Shown here piece after piece: positions 1-11,756 of a DNA stretch of 64,000 nucleotides. Source of the stretch: Dendrobium chrysotoxum. Lineage: Eukaryota; Streptophyta; Magnoliopsida; Asparagales; Orchidaceae. The translations under genes and the position numbers were made by a program. The stretch lies in NCBI GenBank assembly GCA_019925795.1, contig CM034315.1, positions 34,478,446-34,542,445 of the forward strand. The letters are read 5' to 3'. The notes under the pieces were generated by a model. It was not told the DNA's origin and ran no database searches. It saw nothing but the letters and a program-made list of their open reading frames with translations. Position 1 is the stretch's first letter. Every line of letters begins with the position of its first letter.

Positions 1-1139
1 AAAATTTTGAGGTGAAAGTTTTGAATCCTCACTCTAACAAGAACACTAAGAAATTTTTTACATAGCATGTCACTTCTGTGTTAGTGGATGGGTATCACTG
101 GGAACCTAGGTAGCCATCTGAGAAATTTTAGGAGATAGTGTTGATTCAATCTACTAACAACCACTAGTCTATTGGAAAACCTCCTATATATCCTATGAGT
201 TCTCCTAAACCACCCTCCATTTTTGCTAGTGTAGTTAGTAAAGGCAATCACCATCTGTTAAAAAGACCTACGAACTTAAAAATGAAAAGACCTAAATATT
301 CACAAAAAATAATATGTCAAAAAAAAGTAGTAAGAGTAGAAGTGTATAGTCACCTGCATAGGTCCATAGGCCTCCTATTCAAGGTTATGACACTTGTGTT
401 TTACTAAATTGTACTAGGTTACTTTCATGTAAAATCACACCATCTAAAAAGGAGATGCTTAGACCCACTAGGGGGGGGGGGGGGGTACCCTTACGCTTAC
501 CAGTGCAGGGATAATCAAAGGGGAAGATGGAGTGAAAAAAAGGGGAGAAGTCAAAATCAAAGATCCATTGGCAAATAAATCCCTGGATGAAATCTTTGCA
601 GAGTGTTGTAAAAGCATTAAAAAACTTAAAATAGACAGAATCAAGGAGAAGTTCAAAGTAAATAAACTTGTAATGATGAAAGTTGATAAAGATTTTATCC
701 CCATAAATCGAGGTTGTTGAGGGGAAACCCATTGACCATGCTGTGAAAGAAATAAATTATATTTTAATAAAGAAGAAAGATAATCTATTGGTAGACTATA
801 ATGAGGATGATATCAAGGAGTTGATGTCTTTAGGGTTGATACCAGAGCATCTTCATTAAAAAATAATCCTCATAGATAGTAAGAAGAAAAAATAGAAGAG
901 CCAGGTGACATGGATTGACCATAAAATTTGATAAAGAAACCTAGAAACAAAGATGATCATATTCATAAATTTAAAAGGAAGATGGAAGAAATGATGTTAA
1001 AAATGTAGAGATGCAAAATCAGATATAAAAGCTAAACCAATTTAGAATTATTATCCTCAACCAATAGTGCATGTTTTGGAATGGAAATAAAAGAGATTAA
1101 GTAGAAACATAGACTCAACCCATATTTATAGTGATAACA
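1..1139 (+). other. Region of element D before the recognisable gag
   Basis: No domain is recognised here. Short open stretches at 195-407 and 532-720 are lysine-rich, and the second reads like a degraded continuation of the gag polyprotein, but no family can be named. A run of 15 G at 471-485 interrupts the region. It is probably the N-terminal part of the D gag ORF or its leader; this is inference from position only. Confidence 0.4.
471..485 (+). repeat. G15 homopolymer
   Basis: Fifteen consecutive G residues in an otherwise AT-rich context. It is prone to slippage and sequencing error and could form a G-quadruplex. Confidence 0.95.
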
Positions 1140-1140
1140 A

Positions 1141-1870
1141 ATAGATGTTTGAGATCCAGCTAAGAGAGACCCCAGCCCATTCACAAGGGGTTTCATCTAT
1201 TCCAAAGGGCAGATCCTACCTAAAGAAATTTGATTTAGTTCCTTACCCAAAAGAGTTTATGCCACCTCTCTTTAAGATCCTCAGTGGAACAGAGAATCTT
1301 AGATAATTATTAGCTCATTTTTGGGTGAGTTTTTGCAATGTTGTAGGTATCGATGCTTTACTATTTAGATAGTTTATAAGTAGTTTATCTGGTATTACTT
1401 TTGAATTGTATGTAGATTTTCCAAATGGGTTCGTGGAAACCTTTGGTGACTTAAAAAGTTTATTTGTTAAATAATTTGTTATGGCTCAACATTATATAAC
1501 TATGGAAGATTTAGTAGTTGAAAAGTAGAAGCCAAGTGAGTCTATAGTGGAGTACATTTTATGGTGGAGAAATTTATCCATGAAAGTGTGTGCCATAGTT
1601 CTAGGAGTAACACATAGTAGAAATTCTATTAAACAACATTAATGGTCAATTGCATTTTTGTTGAAGTGGATCACTATTCATATTTTAAGAAATTTTGAAT
1701 AAGGCCAATAGTCCACAAGAAGAAGTATCATTTTTACCATTTTTTAAAGATCACTAAGAGGATAAGAAGGCAGATAAACCTCATAAAGCCTTTGAGAAAA
1801 AGTCAGCAATAGTGTCAACTATTGATAAGGGTAAGCAGTCAATGAAAGCTCAACCAGAGAATCCTCCTCC
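1141..1870 (+). pseudogene. Element D gag (Retrotrans_gag-like), degraded
   Basis: The Gag capsid region of a gypsy retrotransposon, which would package element RNA into particles. Translation in one main frame shows stretches typical of plant Tat-lineage gag: an LVPYPKEFMPPLFKILSGTE segment, then GIDALLF, SGITFELYVDFPNGFVETFG, a FVMAQHYITMEDL block and KPSESIVEYILWWRNLS. At least five stops, mostly TAG or TAA where a glutamine or similar codon is expected, interrupt it, so it cannot make a full protein. The start is not defined. After about 1700 the frame dissolves into lysine- and serine-rich sequence, as expected for the gag tail. Confidence 0.72.
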
Positions 1871-3244
1871 TCGACATCTTTAGGTAACTTCTTACCCCTC
1901 TAAATAACCTTTCTTAACATATTTTAAAGATAAAATGAATACAGTTTATCCATTTAAAAGAGATTCAATTAGGAAAATATTCAAAATTTTAATTAAGAAA
2001 AGATAATTCAAATTGCAGGAGACAAAGAAGCTAGAAGAGGTGAATAAAAGGGAAGACCCTAATTTGTACCCGTACCATTACATACTAGGCCAGACAATTG
2101 AAGTTTATTTTACCTTCCATGTTTGGGTTGTGAGGAACTATAAGTAGAGGAACATGATCATTCATATAAAATATCTTATTAATCAAGGCCAATGTCATCT
2201 CAGGTCAGTCTCCTACATTTTCTCCTTTGTTTGTAGACAGTTTTGACATTGCCCTATCCCAAACCTCTAAAATGGCCATTATTAAATATTTTCAACTTTT
2301 TCATCATTTACCACTGAGAGCTCAGAGATTAATTATGACGGTTGAGCTGGAGGCATCGCAGGAGGATATTGGGATGATTCCCTTTATAGTAGTTTTAGGA
2401 ACTGCTATAAAAAAAAAAGAAAAAATAAGTTCTAAAGAATAAAGAAATAGTTTGAAAGAGTTGTATTCAAATGGTGGATGGTGGGGCGTGATCTCTGTCC
2501 CATCGACTTTACATGATATTTACTTTGTCCCATTAAAGGTAAAGACTAATAAAGAGATGAAAACTCCTTCTGTATATATATTGATGATTGATGATAAAAA
2601 TAAAATGGAAATAGAAAAAAGTGATAATCAGAATTATAACACTAATCTAGCATCGATCAATAAAAATTCTTTAAAATCTTGTCCTCCAATCATATTGTCT
2701 AGTGAGGATAATGAACCTGAAGTCTTATTAGATAGCTATACCCTTGTGATTAACTTTCAAGGAAGTCTTACTATGATAGATTTCTAAGATTCCAATTCCT
2801 AATAAGAAAATGAGATAATGTCACCTAAGGGTAGAGTAGACCCTATGATAAGTTGTCATCACAAGGAGTTTGTGGAAGTACAACTTTGTAGTCGCAAGGA
2901 CCTACTACCAAGTTTTACAACTAATCAAAAAGGCAAGTAAGTCATATCCAAATATTTAAATCATTCTTCTATTCAAAAGCTATATCCTTCCATAAGTGCA
3001 CCAGTTCCTCATCTTGATGTTCCAAGGGTTGATTATAATATTGTATCTCATCTAAGGAAGTTACTAGCTAGGTTTAAGAATTTATAACATCATCATTCTT
3101 TCAAAAGAAATGAGGGAGTCATTAATTAAAGCACTTCTTCACCATAAGATTTTCCTATAATGATTAGCTGCAACTTCAAAGGATAAGACTTTAATCTTCA
3201 AGTATGTCCCAAGAGTAACCTTCTTTAATGAAGATTTACTTCTA
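1871..3244 (+). other. Element D linker between gag and protease
   Basis: Sequence between the two recognised domains of D. Fragments at 2227-2442 and 2452-2787 are open, and the first (VDSFDIALSQTSKMAIIKYF and on) fits the inter-domain region of Tat-type polyproteins, but I cannot assign a domain. Numerous stops occur in all frames. Confidence 0.4.
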
Positions 3245-3545
3245 GGCACTGTTGATCACAACCCACTATACATTTCTGTATATATGGGAAATTTCAAAAT
3301 ATCCAAAGTCCTTTTTAATCTAGGTGCATCAGTCAACATTATGAACATAAATGCTCTTGCTTATTTTAGAGTTGACAAATGTGGACATAGCATTGAGAAG
3401 ATGATGATACACTGGTTTAATGAGAAGGATGAGATTGCTTTAGGTTCAATTACAATGTTATTAGATATTGGAGAGTTAAAAATTGGAGCAAACAATTCTT
3501 ATAATTGATTCAAAAACATCCTTTAATTCACTATTATGTAGACCC
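3245..3545 (+). pseudogene. Element D aspartic protease (retropepsin-like), degraded
   Basis: This would cleave the gag-pol polyprotein. The reading starts at VDHNPLYISVYMGN and runs through KVLFNLGASVNIM, which occupies the position of the retropepsin active site. The expected Asp-(Ser/Thr/Gly)-Gly is replaced by Leu-Gly-Ala, so the catalytic aspartate is missing. The following FNEKDEIALGSI and LDIGELKI segments match the style of the second half of plant gypsy proteases. A stop follows NNSYN near 3508, just before the conserved end of the domain. Family assignment rests on motif order and position between gag and RT. Confidence 0.65.
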
Positions 3546-5247
3546 TAGATTCATGAATATTGAAAAGTCCCATCAACCCTACACCAAAACTTCAAGTTTC
3601 AATGTGATGGCATTAAAAATGTGATGAAGGGTTACTTGCAACCATTCTCTATTCATGAAATAGGGATTTATGAAGATGTTGTATATTACGCTCCTAAATG
3701 ATATACTTTTATTCTAAAAGTAAAAATACAATTAAAAAGTAGGAAAAAAATTATGAAAAAGAAAATAAAGGAAAAGAAAAAGAAAAATAAAAACATATTG
3801 ATAATGAAGGCAATGTTGTTGAAGACTTAATTTTTAGGCCTCCAAACACTTATTTTGAAAGAGGTGGGAGGATGGCCCAAATAGCACCTGGCCGAGGCTA
3901 TGCTTCATTTAAAAGAAAAATAACACAAATACACATTGAATTGGAATCAAGTTCAGATGATTATTCAAGTGTATGGTCTCGATAAATCTGTCTCAACTAT
4001 AACAAAATAAATCCTCCTATAAATTTATTATCACATTGGAAAAAGATAGCAATCTAGATTAAATAATATTAAAAAGTGATGGATCTGCATTGAAAGGTTG
4101 AATAAAATAATTAAAACTTGGCTTTAGCCCCACTGTCTGATTATATGGTAATGAGAATTTTGCATGGCTTAATTTGAATTGATATGGATTGATAAAAAAT
4201 TTTATGAAAGCCTACTAAATACATAAGTATATGTGTGAATTAACTAATAAAAAAATAACCAAAAAACTATTTATATCTACGGTGCTTGACAAGTTAGTGA
4301 TACAGTGGTGTAAATTGAACAAGCACTTTGGCACTGTTGTATCTACTTTGCTGCTATGTTGGGCTGAGCTAAAATTGTTACTAGGAAAATTGTTACATCT
4401 TTTGGATGAATTGGTGAGGTTCCTTAGATCGACAACTGCACCACAAAGTCAGTATAAAATTTGAGCATTTTGGTTCTTCAAAGTATAATTCAAGCGTTCT
4501 GATGATTGGCACTCTGGAATTTAAATTTCTGAGACTCCAGTGCAACTGTACTTATTTCTGACACAACATCGATGATGTGGTCTTCACCAGGGAGTTGACT
4601 TTTTTGAAAATTCTTGAGAAGCCAATGATGAAATTTTAAAATTATAAACTATGGTGTTTTATATGTTTATGATGTGGCACTTAATATGTGAGCAGTGTGG
4701 TGTTCTTCAACACTTACAACTTTTGCCTTCTCTTGAACATACATTATAAAAATATAAGTAACATAATATATGTTTAATATTTTTTAACACATTAAATAGT
4801 ACATAATTTATACTTAACACATGGTTACAAGGCTAATAGTAAAGGACTCTCCTAACCATACTAAAAATTATAAGAGTTCAAAAGTTTTTTCCTTATACAT
4901 CTACCTGAAGAGTTGAAGATGATGTGAAACTTGAGGAAGATATTTTTAAATAAATTAATGGAAATACCATTTTGTTATTTCCCTTTGCATGTGAAGAATT
5001 ATGTTTATAAAGGTCTCACACCATGTTAAAGAGACCAAGGGTCAAGTTTGGTACCGTGAAAGCTTATCACATACCAAAAAAAAAAAAAGAAACTCAAGAG
5101 AGGCTATCGATTTTGGTACCAGTTATACATTCCATGATGTTGAATATTATTTTAATACAACTAATCATCTTTAATTTGATAAGGTCTTTACTGAAACCAT
5201 TATAATTTTTAATTAGTTTGGTTTAAAAATACTAGAAGATTTAGATT
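3546..5247 (+). other. Element D, protease-to-RT linker, no clear gene
   Basis: AT-rich sequence with no ORF I can assign. An open stretch near 3850-3990 (NTYFERGGRMAQIAPGRGY) looks like remnant polyprotein. Around 4270-4760 short GTGCTTGACAAG-like and GGCACT-like words recall the LTR of gypsy G, so an old related LTR fragment is possible but unproven. The RT that should follow resumes at 39607, beyond the C insertion. Confidence 0.4.
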
Positions 5248-5252
5248 AGCTT

Positions 5253-6231
5253 TATTGTAATCTAAGAGCCCGAGCTTGTGTTTTAATGATATCAAACATT
5301 ATTGGAGTTTACTTAGTTTCTCCTACTTCTTATTTCTTCATATATTTTCTATATGTACTAAGATTTTAGGTACAACATACACCTAGTAGCACCAAAGGAT
5401 TTGGGCTACAAATTGGGTGGTATATGATTACATTTTGTAGGAGTATGTATTTTTATTCCTTTTGAGTCAATGCATTATAAAAGGTGTATTTTATTGCACA
5501 CACACCTGGGGAGTGAAACATAAGGTTTTAATATATTTAAAAAATTATACTAGATGATATGGATCATACTATATGATTTGTTCATTTAGAAATTAAATAA
5601 AACACTTAACATAAGAAAATAAAAATTAAAATTAAGATGACCTAATTGAGATATACGATCTTAATCATACAAGACAATGAGTTTATAACCAGGAAACCCC
5701 ATCACCAATTAAATTTAGGTATATTTTAAAAAATATACTTTAAACTAATTATGGTGTACAAACTTGTTTGTGCTAAATAATATTTGAAAATCTTGCCTAA
5801 TTATTCCTTATAATTAAGCAATCAAATTAAAATTAATCATAATTAGTGATTGTATTATATGAAGTTACCTTTTGTACTATATAAATCAAGTGAAAGCTAG
5901 GACAACAATTAATCACCCGGGGCCTATCTAGGATGAAATATTATTCAATAGAACTAATCTTATTATATGAGTTTAATATCATACTGATTGATCAGTCAAA
6001 ATTATACAAATTGTACTAAATGATCTTTTGATCATACTATGCGAACAAAGACAAGTGAATTAAAAATTTAATGTATTATGGAAGCTCTCTATGCAAATAA
6101 CTCTTTAATCCATTTTCAAGAGTCTTTGACAGTCAAGGGGCATGATTCTTCTATGAGAGAGTTTGAATAAAGGTTATGAGCAAGGGGGAGAGAGAAGTGA
6201 AGTTGTGAGAGGGAGAATAGCCTTGTGAGAT
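5253..6231 (+). repeat. Element C 5' LTR, first part
   Basis: Aligns by eye with the beginning of the C 3' LTR at 37908 (matching words such as TATTGTAATC/TATTATAATTC, GGTACAACA and ACATAAGGTTTTAAT). The canonical TG start is mutated to TA. A degraded palindrome array lies at about 5544-6060, where ATCATACTATATGAT at 5563-5577 follows a related palindrome at 5544-5558, an offset of 19 bp. The piece ends in GAGAT, the target site of gypsy G. Confidence 0.85.
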
Positions 6232-7824
6232 TTATGTTGTGCGCTTTTGTAGATTATTGAGAGTGATTCTATTTGTGTTTAGAAAGATGTGACATACAAG
6301 ATTTAAAAGTAATTATGTCAATAATTAAATACCACTTAAATATACATAAGTATACATGCTGAATAAAGTAATAAATTAATGAAGTAAATTGTTGAATCCA
6401 CAAGGAAGAGCTATGCAAACTTGCAATAAAACTATTGATGTTTAATATATTTGCATAAGTTATCCTACTGAAATTAAAATAATATTTTTTAGTTCCTACT
6501 AACGAATTAAAATAAGTAAAATACTTGATAAAATTTTAATAAAATATTTTGGGTTAATGCATGAAAATATCACATTTTTCCTCATGATACTCTTAATTCT
6601 AGATGTGAATCAGAGCATATGCATCTCTAGATCTTTGTCAAGCTTATAGGGGTAAATAAGATATCTCCTAACTTCTTACAGTTTTAAAATCTCCATAGAA
6701 CCAAGAATTTTTAAACATCCTATTTCTAAGCATGCAAACTTTCTATCTCAGTACTCCCGATTATTCTTGTATTCCTCCATCGAGGATATTCATCACACTA
6801 AGTTTTAACTACACATATAACCATTTTATGTATAAATAAAGAATAAGATATGTTGAAAACATTCATAAATTCTTTAAAGTATAAGAGTCTACATTTGTAC
6901 TTAACAAGGTCTTCACATAAATAATCCAAAATAACAATTCTAGCTAGACATAAAAGAAATAACAAGAAAACTCTTTTGCATTATATTCATAAAAGAATCA
7001 AAGCACAAGAGAAGTAGTGGAATTTTATCACTAGGAAGGATCAAAGTATCTTCTCTATACACCTTCTTCCTCCACTAACAGAGTTGTTTATTCAAACATA
7101 GGGTAAACTCTGCCAAAGATTATATCTTCCACTTCACTAGCCTTTCTTAGAATTTACTCTAAGAGTGTATTAGGGAAGTACACTAAAAATCTACTAAATT
7201 TTACTAAAGTGACTGAACTACTTACGAATAAAACTTAACATTTTTTTTATAAGAAAACACATAAAAAGCTTGAAGAATCGCGGTGCTTAATAAGGTGGCA
7301 CTATGACAAATAAAGTTGAACTAACAACTCAACAATGATAAGTTTGCTCTGCTGTGGAACTTGATGATGTAAAATGATTACTAATTGAACAGTCACATCA
7401 TTTGGCTATGAAGATTGTGGCTCTAGTAAGTTATAATTACTATGCGACGGTGCTCAATACATCTGAGTGTAGTAGTGCCTGTGTCGAAGTTCTGACATTA
7501 GGGCATTTGAGTTAGTGCACTATGGCATTCGTAATCCAGAGAACTCGATGCTTCCGAGCTGAATGTTTAACACAGTGCAACGACACTACCTTTAATGTTG
7601 TAATAGTTCTCATAAATAGAGAGGATGGTGCTGTAATGACAAAAAATGCCACCTTGGTGGAGTTGATTTTAACACAGCATCGTTGTTTCATCCAACACCA
7701 TAGCACTATGCGATACTTTTGAATTTTTTTCTATTTTTATGTATTTCCTAAACAAAAACAACTAAAAAAACACCTTTTCACTAAAATTCAAATATAATAC
7801 ATAGCACATAATTTACAGTTAATA
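6232..7824 (-). repeat. Element G 3' LTR (left copy)
   Basis: Matches 33211-34815 along its whole length (TTATGTTGTGCGC versus TTATGTGGTTGGTC; CATAAGTATACATGCTGAAT versus CATAAGTACACATGCTGAAT; GGAAGAGCTATG in both). A motif-rich zone with GTGCT/AGCAC words lies at about 7270-7710, and in the minus-strand sense a TATAAAAA box (7244-7251) follows it. Confidence 0.88.
7244..7251 (-). promoter_or_regulatory. TATA box of G 3' LTR
   Basis: TATAAAAA on the minus strand, directly downstream of the GTGCT/AGCAC motif zone; the partner copy in the 5' LTR is at 34228-34235. Confidence 0.55.
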
Positions 7825-7847
7825 AATTCTCCCAAGCTTAAACTCTT
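7825..7847 (-). other. Element G polypurine tract
   Basis: On the minus strand AGCTTGGGAGAA sits directly before the LTR start, the expected position for the plus-strand primer of a gypsy element. Confidence 0.7.
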
Positions 7848-8814
7848 GCTTGTCCTCAAGTAATAAAAAAATCTTCACTTATGATTAATTTAATAACCAA
7901 ATAAAAACTTGGTAATTTAAAATTACTAAAATGTAGTGTAATACATCATATTCTAGAAGTAATTTAAAATGAGAAAATTTATAATCATAATTTAAAAGTC
8001 CTTAACAATTATCCTAATTAGTCAGCAGTGCCGTTACTTATTTTAATTTATATGCCATGAATATAACATTGACAATTGAATCATAAAATTGAATAAGGCA
8101 GCTTAAAAATTAGATCTATTTGTTGTTAAAATTGAAAATTCATTTGTTCTCCATCACCTGTTCTAGTTTTCTTAATTTAACATTTGTAACTTTAAGTATA
8201 AGATTCCAGTTGGACTTTAAGCTTTTCACTGACACCAATTTTTTACTGAACTTTTTTTCTTTTATTTGTTTCTCAAAATATTGATTATAGAACTATAATC
8301 TAGGGTTTTATTATTATCTTAATTTTCTATAATTTTTAATTATCATTTTTATTTTGGCTAAATAAATAATCAAAATTGTAGATGTTAGTAGAAGATAGTG
8401 TAAAAAGTTTTATACATAAGGTGAATAAAATCAAGATTAAATACAAAGACATGGTAACTAGTGTTAATTAGTCATGCTCCTTAAATAAATGATAAAAAGG
8501 CACATAATATGTGATACATTAACAACAAAATAACTAGTGCTTATGGCATCACTCTACTATCACATCTAAGATGATTATGGCTATCATGGCCAACACTACA
8601 TCACCACCATAACAAATTATCACAACACTGGGATCTCCCCCAATGCAAAAGAAAAGAAAAAGCAAAAAAAGAGAAATAGGCTATAAACCAATCATAACAT
8701 ACATCCACTCTCCTCCTCTCTGTCAAGCCAAATAAGAAGACTCCTAACCAAAAGAATTAGGATATTCGTCTTTCTCATCATCATCCTTTGCGTGGCCTTT
8801 ATCTATAGTTTCCA
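7848..8814 (-). other. Element G 3' untranslated region
   Basis: About 1 kb of AT-rich sequence between the second ORF of G and its polypurine tract. No coding frame or structured repeat is recognised on either strand. Confidence 0.5.
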
Positions 8815-9928
8815 AACATAGGGATCATACATAGGTGCAGTTTGAAATTCAAGCTAATCTGTGTGCTCCACAAATGGACTACTCATGAACATCCCAACAA
8901 GATCAATATCGAAATCAAAAGTGTATCTATAGTGCATCTCTGGATGATCCATGCTGTGGGTTATCCTCATGTTCATCACAAATTTCCAGTCTCTAGATTC
9001 CTCACAAAAATTTGTCACCTCATCCCATTTTTCTCTGAACTTAGCTACTTAATCACCTAATGTTTTAGGAGTCTAAGCACTCCTACTAATGCTGCTGCTA
9101 CCAGGTCTACTAATCAATCTTGGCTCACTAGAACCCCCCTCAACATCCTCTCTATTAGCCTGCTTAAAACCTAAGAATTTTGTCTTAGTAAGGGCTACAA
9201 TAGGAAACAACTGCTCTCTAGATTGGTCCCCCTTTCCCCAATATTAAAACATAAAGCATAATTAAGAGAGGGGTTCCCCAGACCTACTGAAGTGCTACCG
9301 CTAATCATATACATCAAGGAAGAGAAAAGAAGCTTTCCTACGTAAATAGAATAATCCATTTGAATAGTATAATTTGAAAAAGCATGATCATGAGTTTCTA
9401 AATAATTATTTTTCTAGGCAACATGCGGGCTGAAATAAAGTAATTCCAAGCTTTAGAGGATTGGGAAAGAAAGGTAGCTAGAAAATTAATGATATGATTT
9501 TCCTTTTCTTCCAACAAGCTCCATTATTAAGACCACATAAAATTTTCAAATTATCCTTAGGGTTAGTAGGAGCTCTAATGAAAGCGTATATTCATCAATT
9601 CAAAGTCTTAAAGCTTGAAAATTCTATGAATAGCAATATAATTGAGAGGGACCCCCTTACCCCTCACAAAGCATTTATTCTCTACAACCTCTTTTCCATT
9701 AGTGAAAAACTCTCTAACAATATTGATAATGGCAGCAAAGGGTTCTTGACTGAAATGTTCCCAACCCTTAGTTATAATAGTTTACTTTACAAGATGACTA
9801 GGGTTTGGGAAACCTCACTCATGGATTAGTTTTCTATTAACCACCAGCTCAGCAAATCTTGCCTTAGCCTTAAAAAAAAAGAATCTACTCTTTTTATATG
9901 AGGGAGAAGAACTCCTTTTTCCAAACAT
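8815..9928 (-). pseudogene. Element G accessory ORF (plant transposon-protein-like), degraded
   Basis: A second ORF of about 370 codons on the minus strand. From the ATG at 9928 it reads MFGKRSSSPSYKKSRFFFF, then KAKARFAELVVNRKLIHE, a stop (TGA where an arginine CGA is likely), GFPNPSHLVK, stop, then ITKGWEHFSQEPFAAIINIV and REFFTNGKEV, FVRGKGVPLNYI. The segment A-x-A-R-F-x-E-L-V, about 20-30 residues, G-W, V-R-E-F-F, F-V-R-G is typical of the plant 'putative transposon protein' domain (Pfam Transposase_32 type) seen in Athila-like elements. The tail (WDEVTNFCEESRDWKFVMNM; SRPGSSSISRS) continues to about 8815 with frameshifts. Biochemical role unknown. An array and a TATA box lie directly upstream. 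Confidence 0.72.
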
Positions 9929-10004
9929 CTTTACTTTAGAAAATTTAGAGGGGAATGAAATGAAAGGAATGTAAATGTTATGATTTACTAAAGAATTACA
10001 ACTC

Positions 10005-10012
10005 AATTTATA
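10005..10012 (-). promoter_or_regulatory. Internal TATA box before G accessory ORF
   Basis: TATAAATT on the minus strand, between the palindrome array (10020-10560) and the ATG at 9928, 77 bp from that ATG. The same order, array then TATA, occurs in the LTR of G. Presumed internal promoter; inferred from layout. Confidence 0.55.
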
Positions 10013-10019
10013 AAAAGTT

Positions 10020-10560
10020 GAAGCATTGCAGCAATGATAGCATCAGCACATTAGTGCTAAAGTCTAGCATAAGATGACAAAAAAGTCAAACCGATAGATG
10101 TTGTACTGATGCAGGATAAATGGAACAACAACGCTTAACATTAGGAATCAAAGCGTCACTTTAACATGGTTAACCGCTATAGCGGTTGGCAAATAAAAGC
10201 AATACGGTGCTTAAAGTATATAACCATGATGATGCTTTAACTTAACCAATAATGAACCTGCAATAATGCCATGGCATTTGTAACAGTGCTGCGGTGCTCG
10301 CTAAAGTGTTATAATGAAAAAGTTATAATTGTAGAATTACTTTTAAAACTAACAGAATTGCCTTTTAACTTTTGTGGCCAGGCACCACAGTGCTTAAATG
10401 TGTAGCACAATGGTGCTAAAAGAGTAAAATGCTATAGTGGTTCAAATGAGTATTTTTCCATGACAGCTAAGCACTGCAGCACAAGTTTTTCACACTGTAG
10501 TGCTCAAAATGTGAATGCTACAGTGCTTCAATACTCAGCATTGCAGTGCTAGATTAATTT
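10020..10560 (-). repeat. Internal AGCACTGCAGTGCT-type motif array of element G
   Basis: Many copies of GTGCT/AGCAC half-sites, often paired as short palindromes: AGCACTGCAGCAC near 10468, CACTGTAGTGCTC near 10494, GCATTGCAGTGCTAG near 10540, CACCACAGTGCTT near 10383, CAGTGCTGCGGTGCTC near 10289. It fills the gap between the end of gag and the accessory ORF, and similar words fill the LTRs of G (7270-7710; 34250-34700). Confidence 0.75.
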
Positions 10561-10599
10561 TTAACACTTAAATTTTTCTCAAGAATTAAACCATAATTT

Positions 10600-11532
10600 T
10601 GATCAATATTAAAAACAAATATACAATAAATGTAAATATTTCTATGAAAGCAAAATATGAAACATATAACATGAAAACTATAGCAATTGACAAAGCACAT
10701 ATGAACACAAAGATGAGTTGCCTCCCAAAAAGTGCTAAATTTAAAATCTTCAGTCAGAGTTGCCAAGATTTTGCAATTTTTCTTGGGTACATCACTATCC
10801 CCCATCAAGTGGTTTCCACCTGGAACATTTTCTTTCTCCTTAGGATTAACTTTAGTAATACTAGGCAATGATCCAAGAGGTATATGTCTAAATGTGATTA
10901 CAAGTTGTCCTAATTGAGTTTCTAAAGTTTTAATAGAAGCAACTAGACTTTGTAAATAAGTTCCTAACTGTATCACTACCTCTTCTAAGGGTTGACTTTC
11001 TATTTCCAAGCTAATTATTTTGATTAAATCCTAAAGGATCAAAAGGTCTAGGATTAACAATTGGCTACTAAAGATTAGTCCAATTTCTACTTTGATTATT
11101 TTGACATGAATTCCATTGATTGTTACCACCAACATTATTTTGGAACAATTAAAATTAGGATGGTTCCTCCACCTTTAATTATAGGTATTGGAGTAGAGAT
11201 TATTTTCTTCAAATTAAATTCACATTTTAATTCCTTGCATAGTATTATGTTCATTATTAATCAAATCCTAATCTTCCAATTACATAAATGATCCATATCT
11301 TGATCCTAAATTTACTACTCATGAGTTTAATTTCTTAGAAATTATTCTAACTTGTACTATCAGAATTGATAAATCATCTGATTCATAAACTCCAGCTATT
11401 CTCTTAGGATTTATTCTATTAGCAGGCCACTAAAAATTATTAGTAGCCATTTTTTCTATTAGTTCATATTCATTATCAACTGGCTTAGACATTAAAGATC
11501 CTCCAATTACAACATCTATGATTAACCTTAGT
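10600..11532 (-). pseudogene. Element G gag, C-terminal part
   Basis: Minus-strand continuation of gag after the LINE-1 insertion. Starting at 11532 it reads through GGSLMSKPVDNEYELIEKMA, then NNLYSNTYN and RWRNHPNFN, and from 11009 IESQPLEEVVIQLG, SIKTLETQLGQLV and PLGSLPSITKVNPKEKEN. These are the hallmarks of the Athila/Tat gag C-terminal half (GG(A/S)LM, NPYSNTYN-W-HPNF, LE-Q-GQL, P-G-LPS). Several stops interrupt it. It ends with DVPKKNCKILATLTEDF, after which no pol follows: the frame runs into untranslated sequence and the motif array. Confidence 0.82.
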
Positions 11533-11756
11533 CATATATTTCAAAATTAGCAAAATTTGACACAATTAATCAAACACAACGCTCCCATTTCATGCTCTGG
11601 CAATTTTAAGGTGATTCTAGGGCTACCATTTTCTTTCACTCACCATGGAGGTCTTGCATGGTTTTTATTTGGATTGCTTTCTCTATTTCTTTTCTCAGTT
11701 TCATCTTGGCTATTTTTCTTTGAACTCGTCTATGTTTTTTGACCTTTCGTTTGATA
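11533..11756 (+). other. LINE-1 5' UTR
   Basis: Sequence between the target duplication and the first ATG of ORF1. It probably contains the internal LINE promoter; no specific element is recognised. Confidence 0.5.

Larger units (their letters stand above)
1..5252 (+). mobile_element. Element D, left part: Tat/Ogre-like Ty3-gypsy (gag to protease)
   Basis: This is the left piece of the oldest recognisable element, a gypsy retrotransposon read on the + strand. It holds a gag-like stretch near 1.1-1.9 kb and a retropepsin-like stretch near 3.3-3.5 kb, both broken by stops. The sequence halts at 5252, where copia C is inserted with target duplication AGCTT (5248-5252 and 39602-39606), and resumes at 39607 with reverse transcriptase. 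The order gag, protease, RT, RNase H, integrase is the gypsy order. The 5' LTR must lie left of the window. The Tat/Ogre assignment is inferred from the gag and protease style and an extra RNase H-like block further on. Confidence 0.8.

Noticed and set aside
385..732. Overlapping minus ORFs at 385-732 and 468-704
   Set aside because: They are antisense to the D element and cross the G15 tract; no domain.
7512..7722. Overlapping + and - ORFs at 7512-7722
   Set aside because: They lie within the LTR of G and arise from its motif-rich, CpG-bearing zone; the other LTR copy does not keep them open.
8842..9829. Plus-strand ORFs 8842-9060 and 9494-9829
   Set aside because: They are antisense shadows of the G accessory ORF, whose minus-strand reading shows the recognisable pattern.
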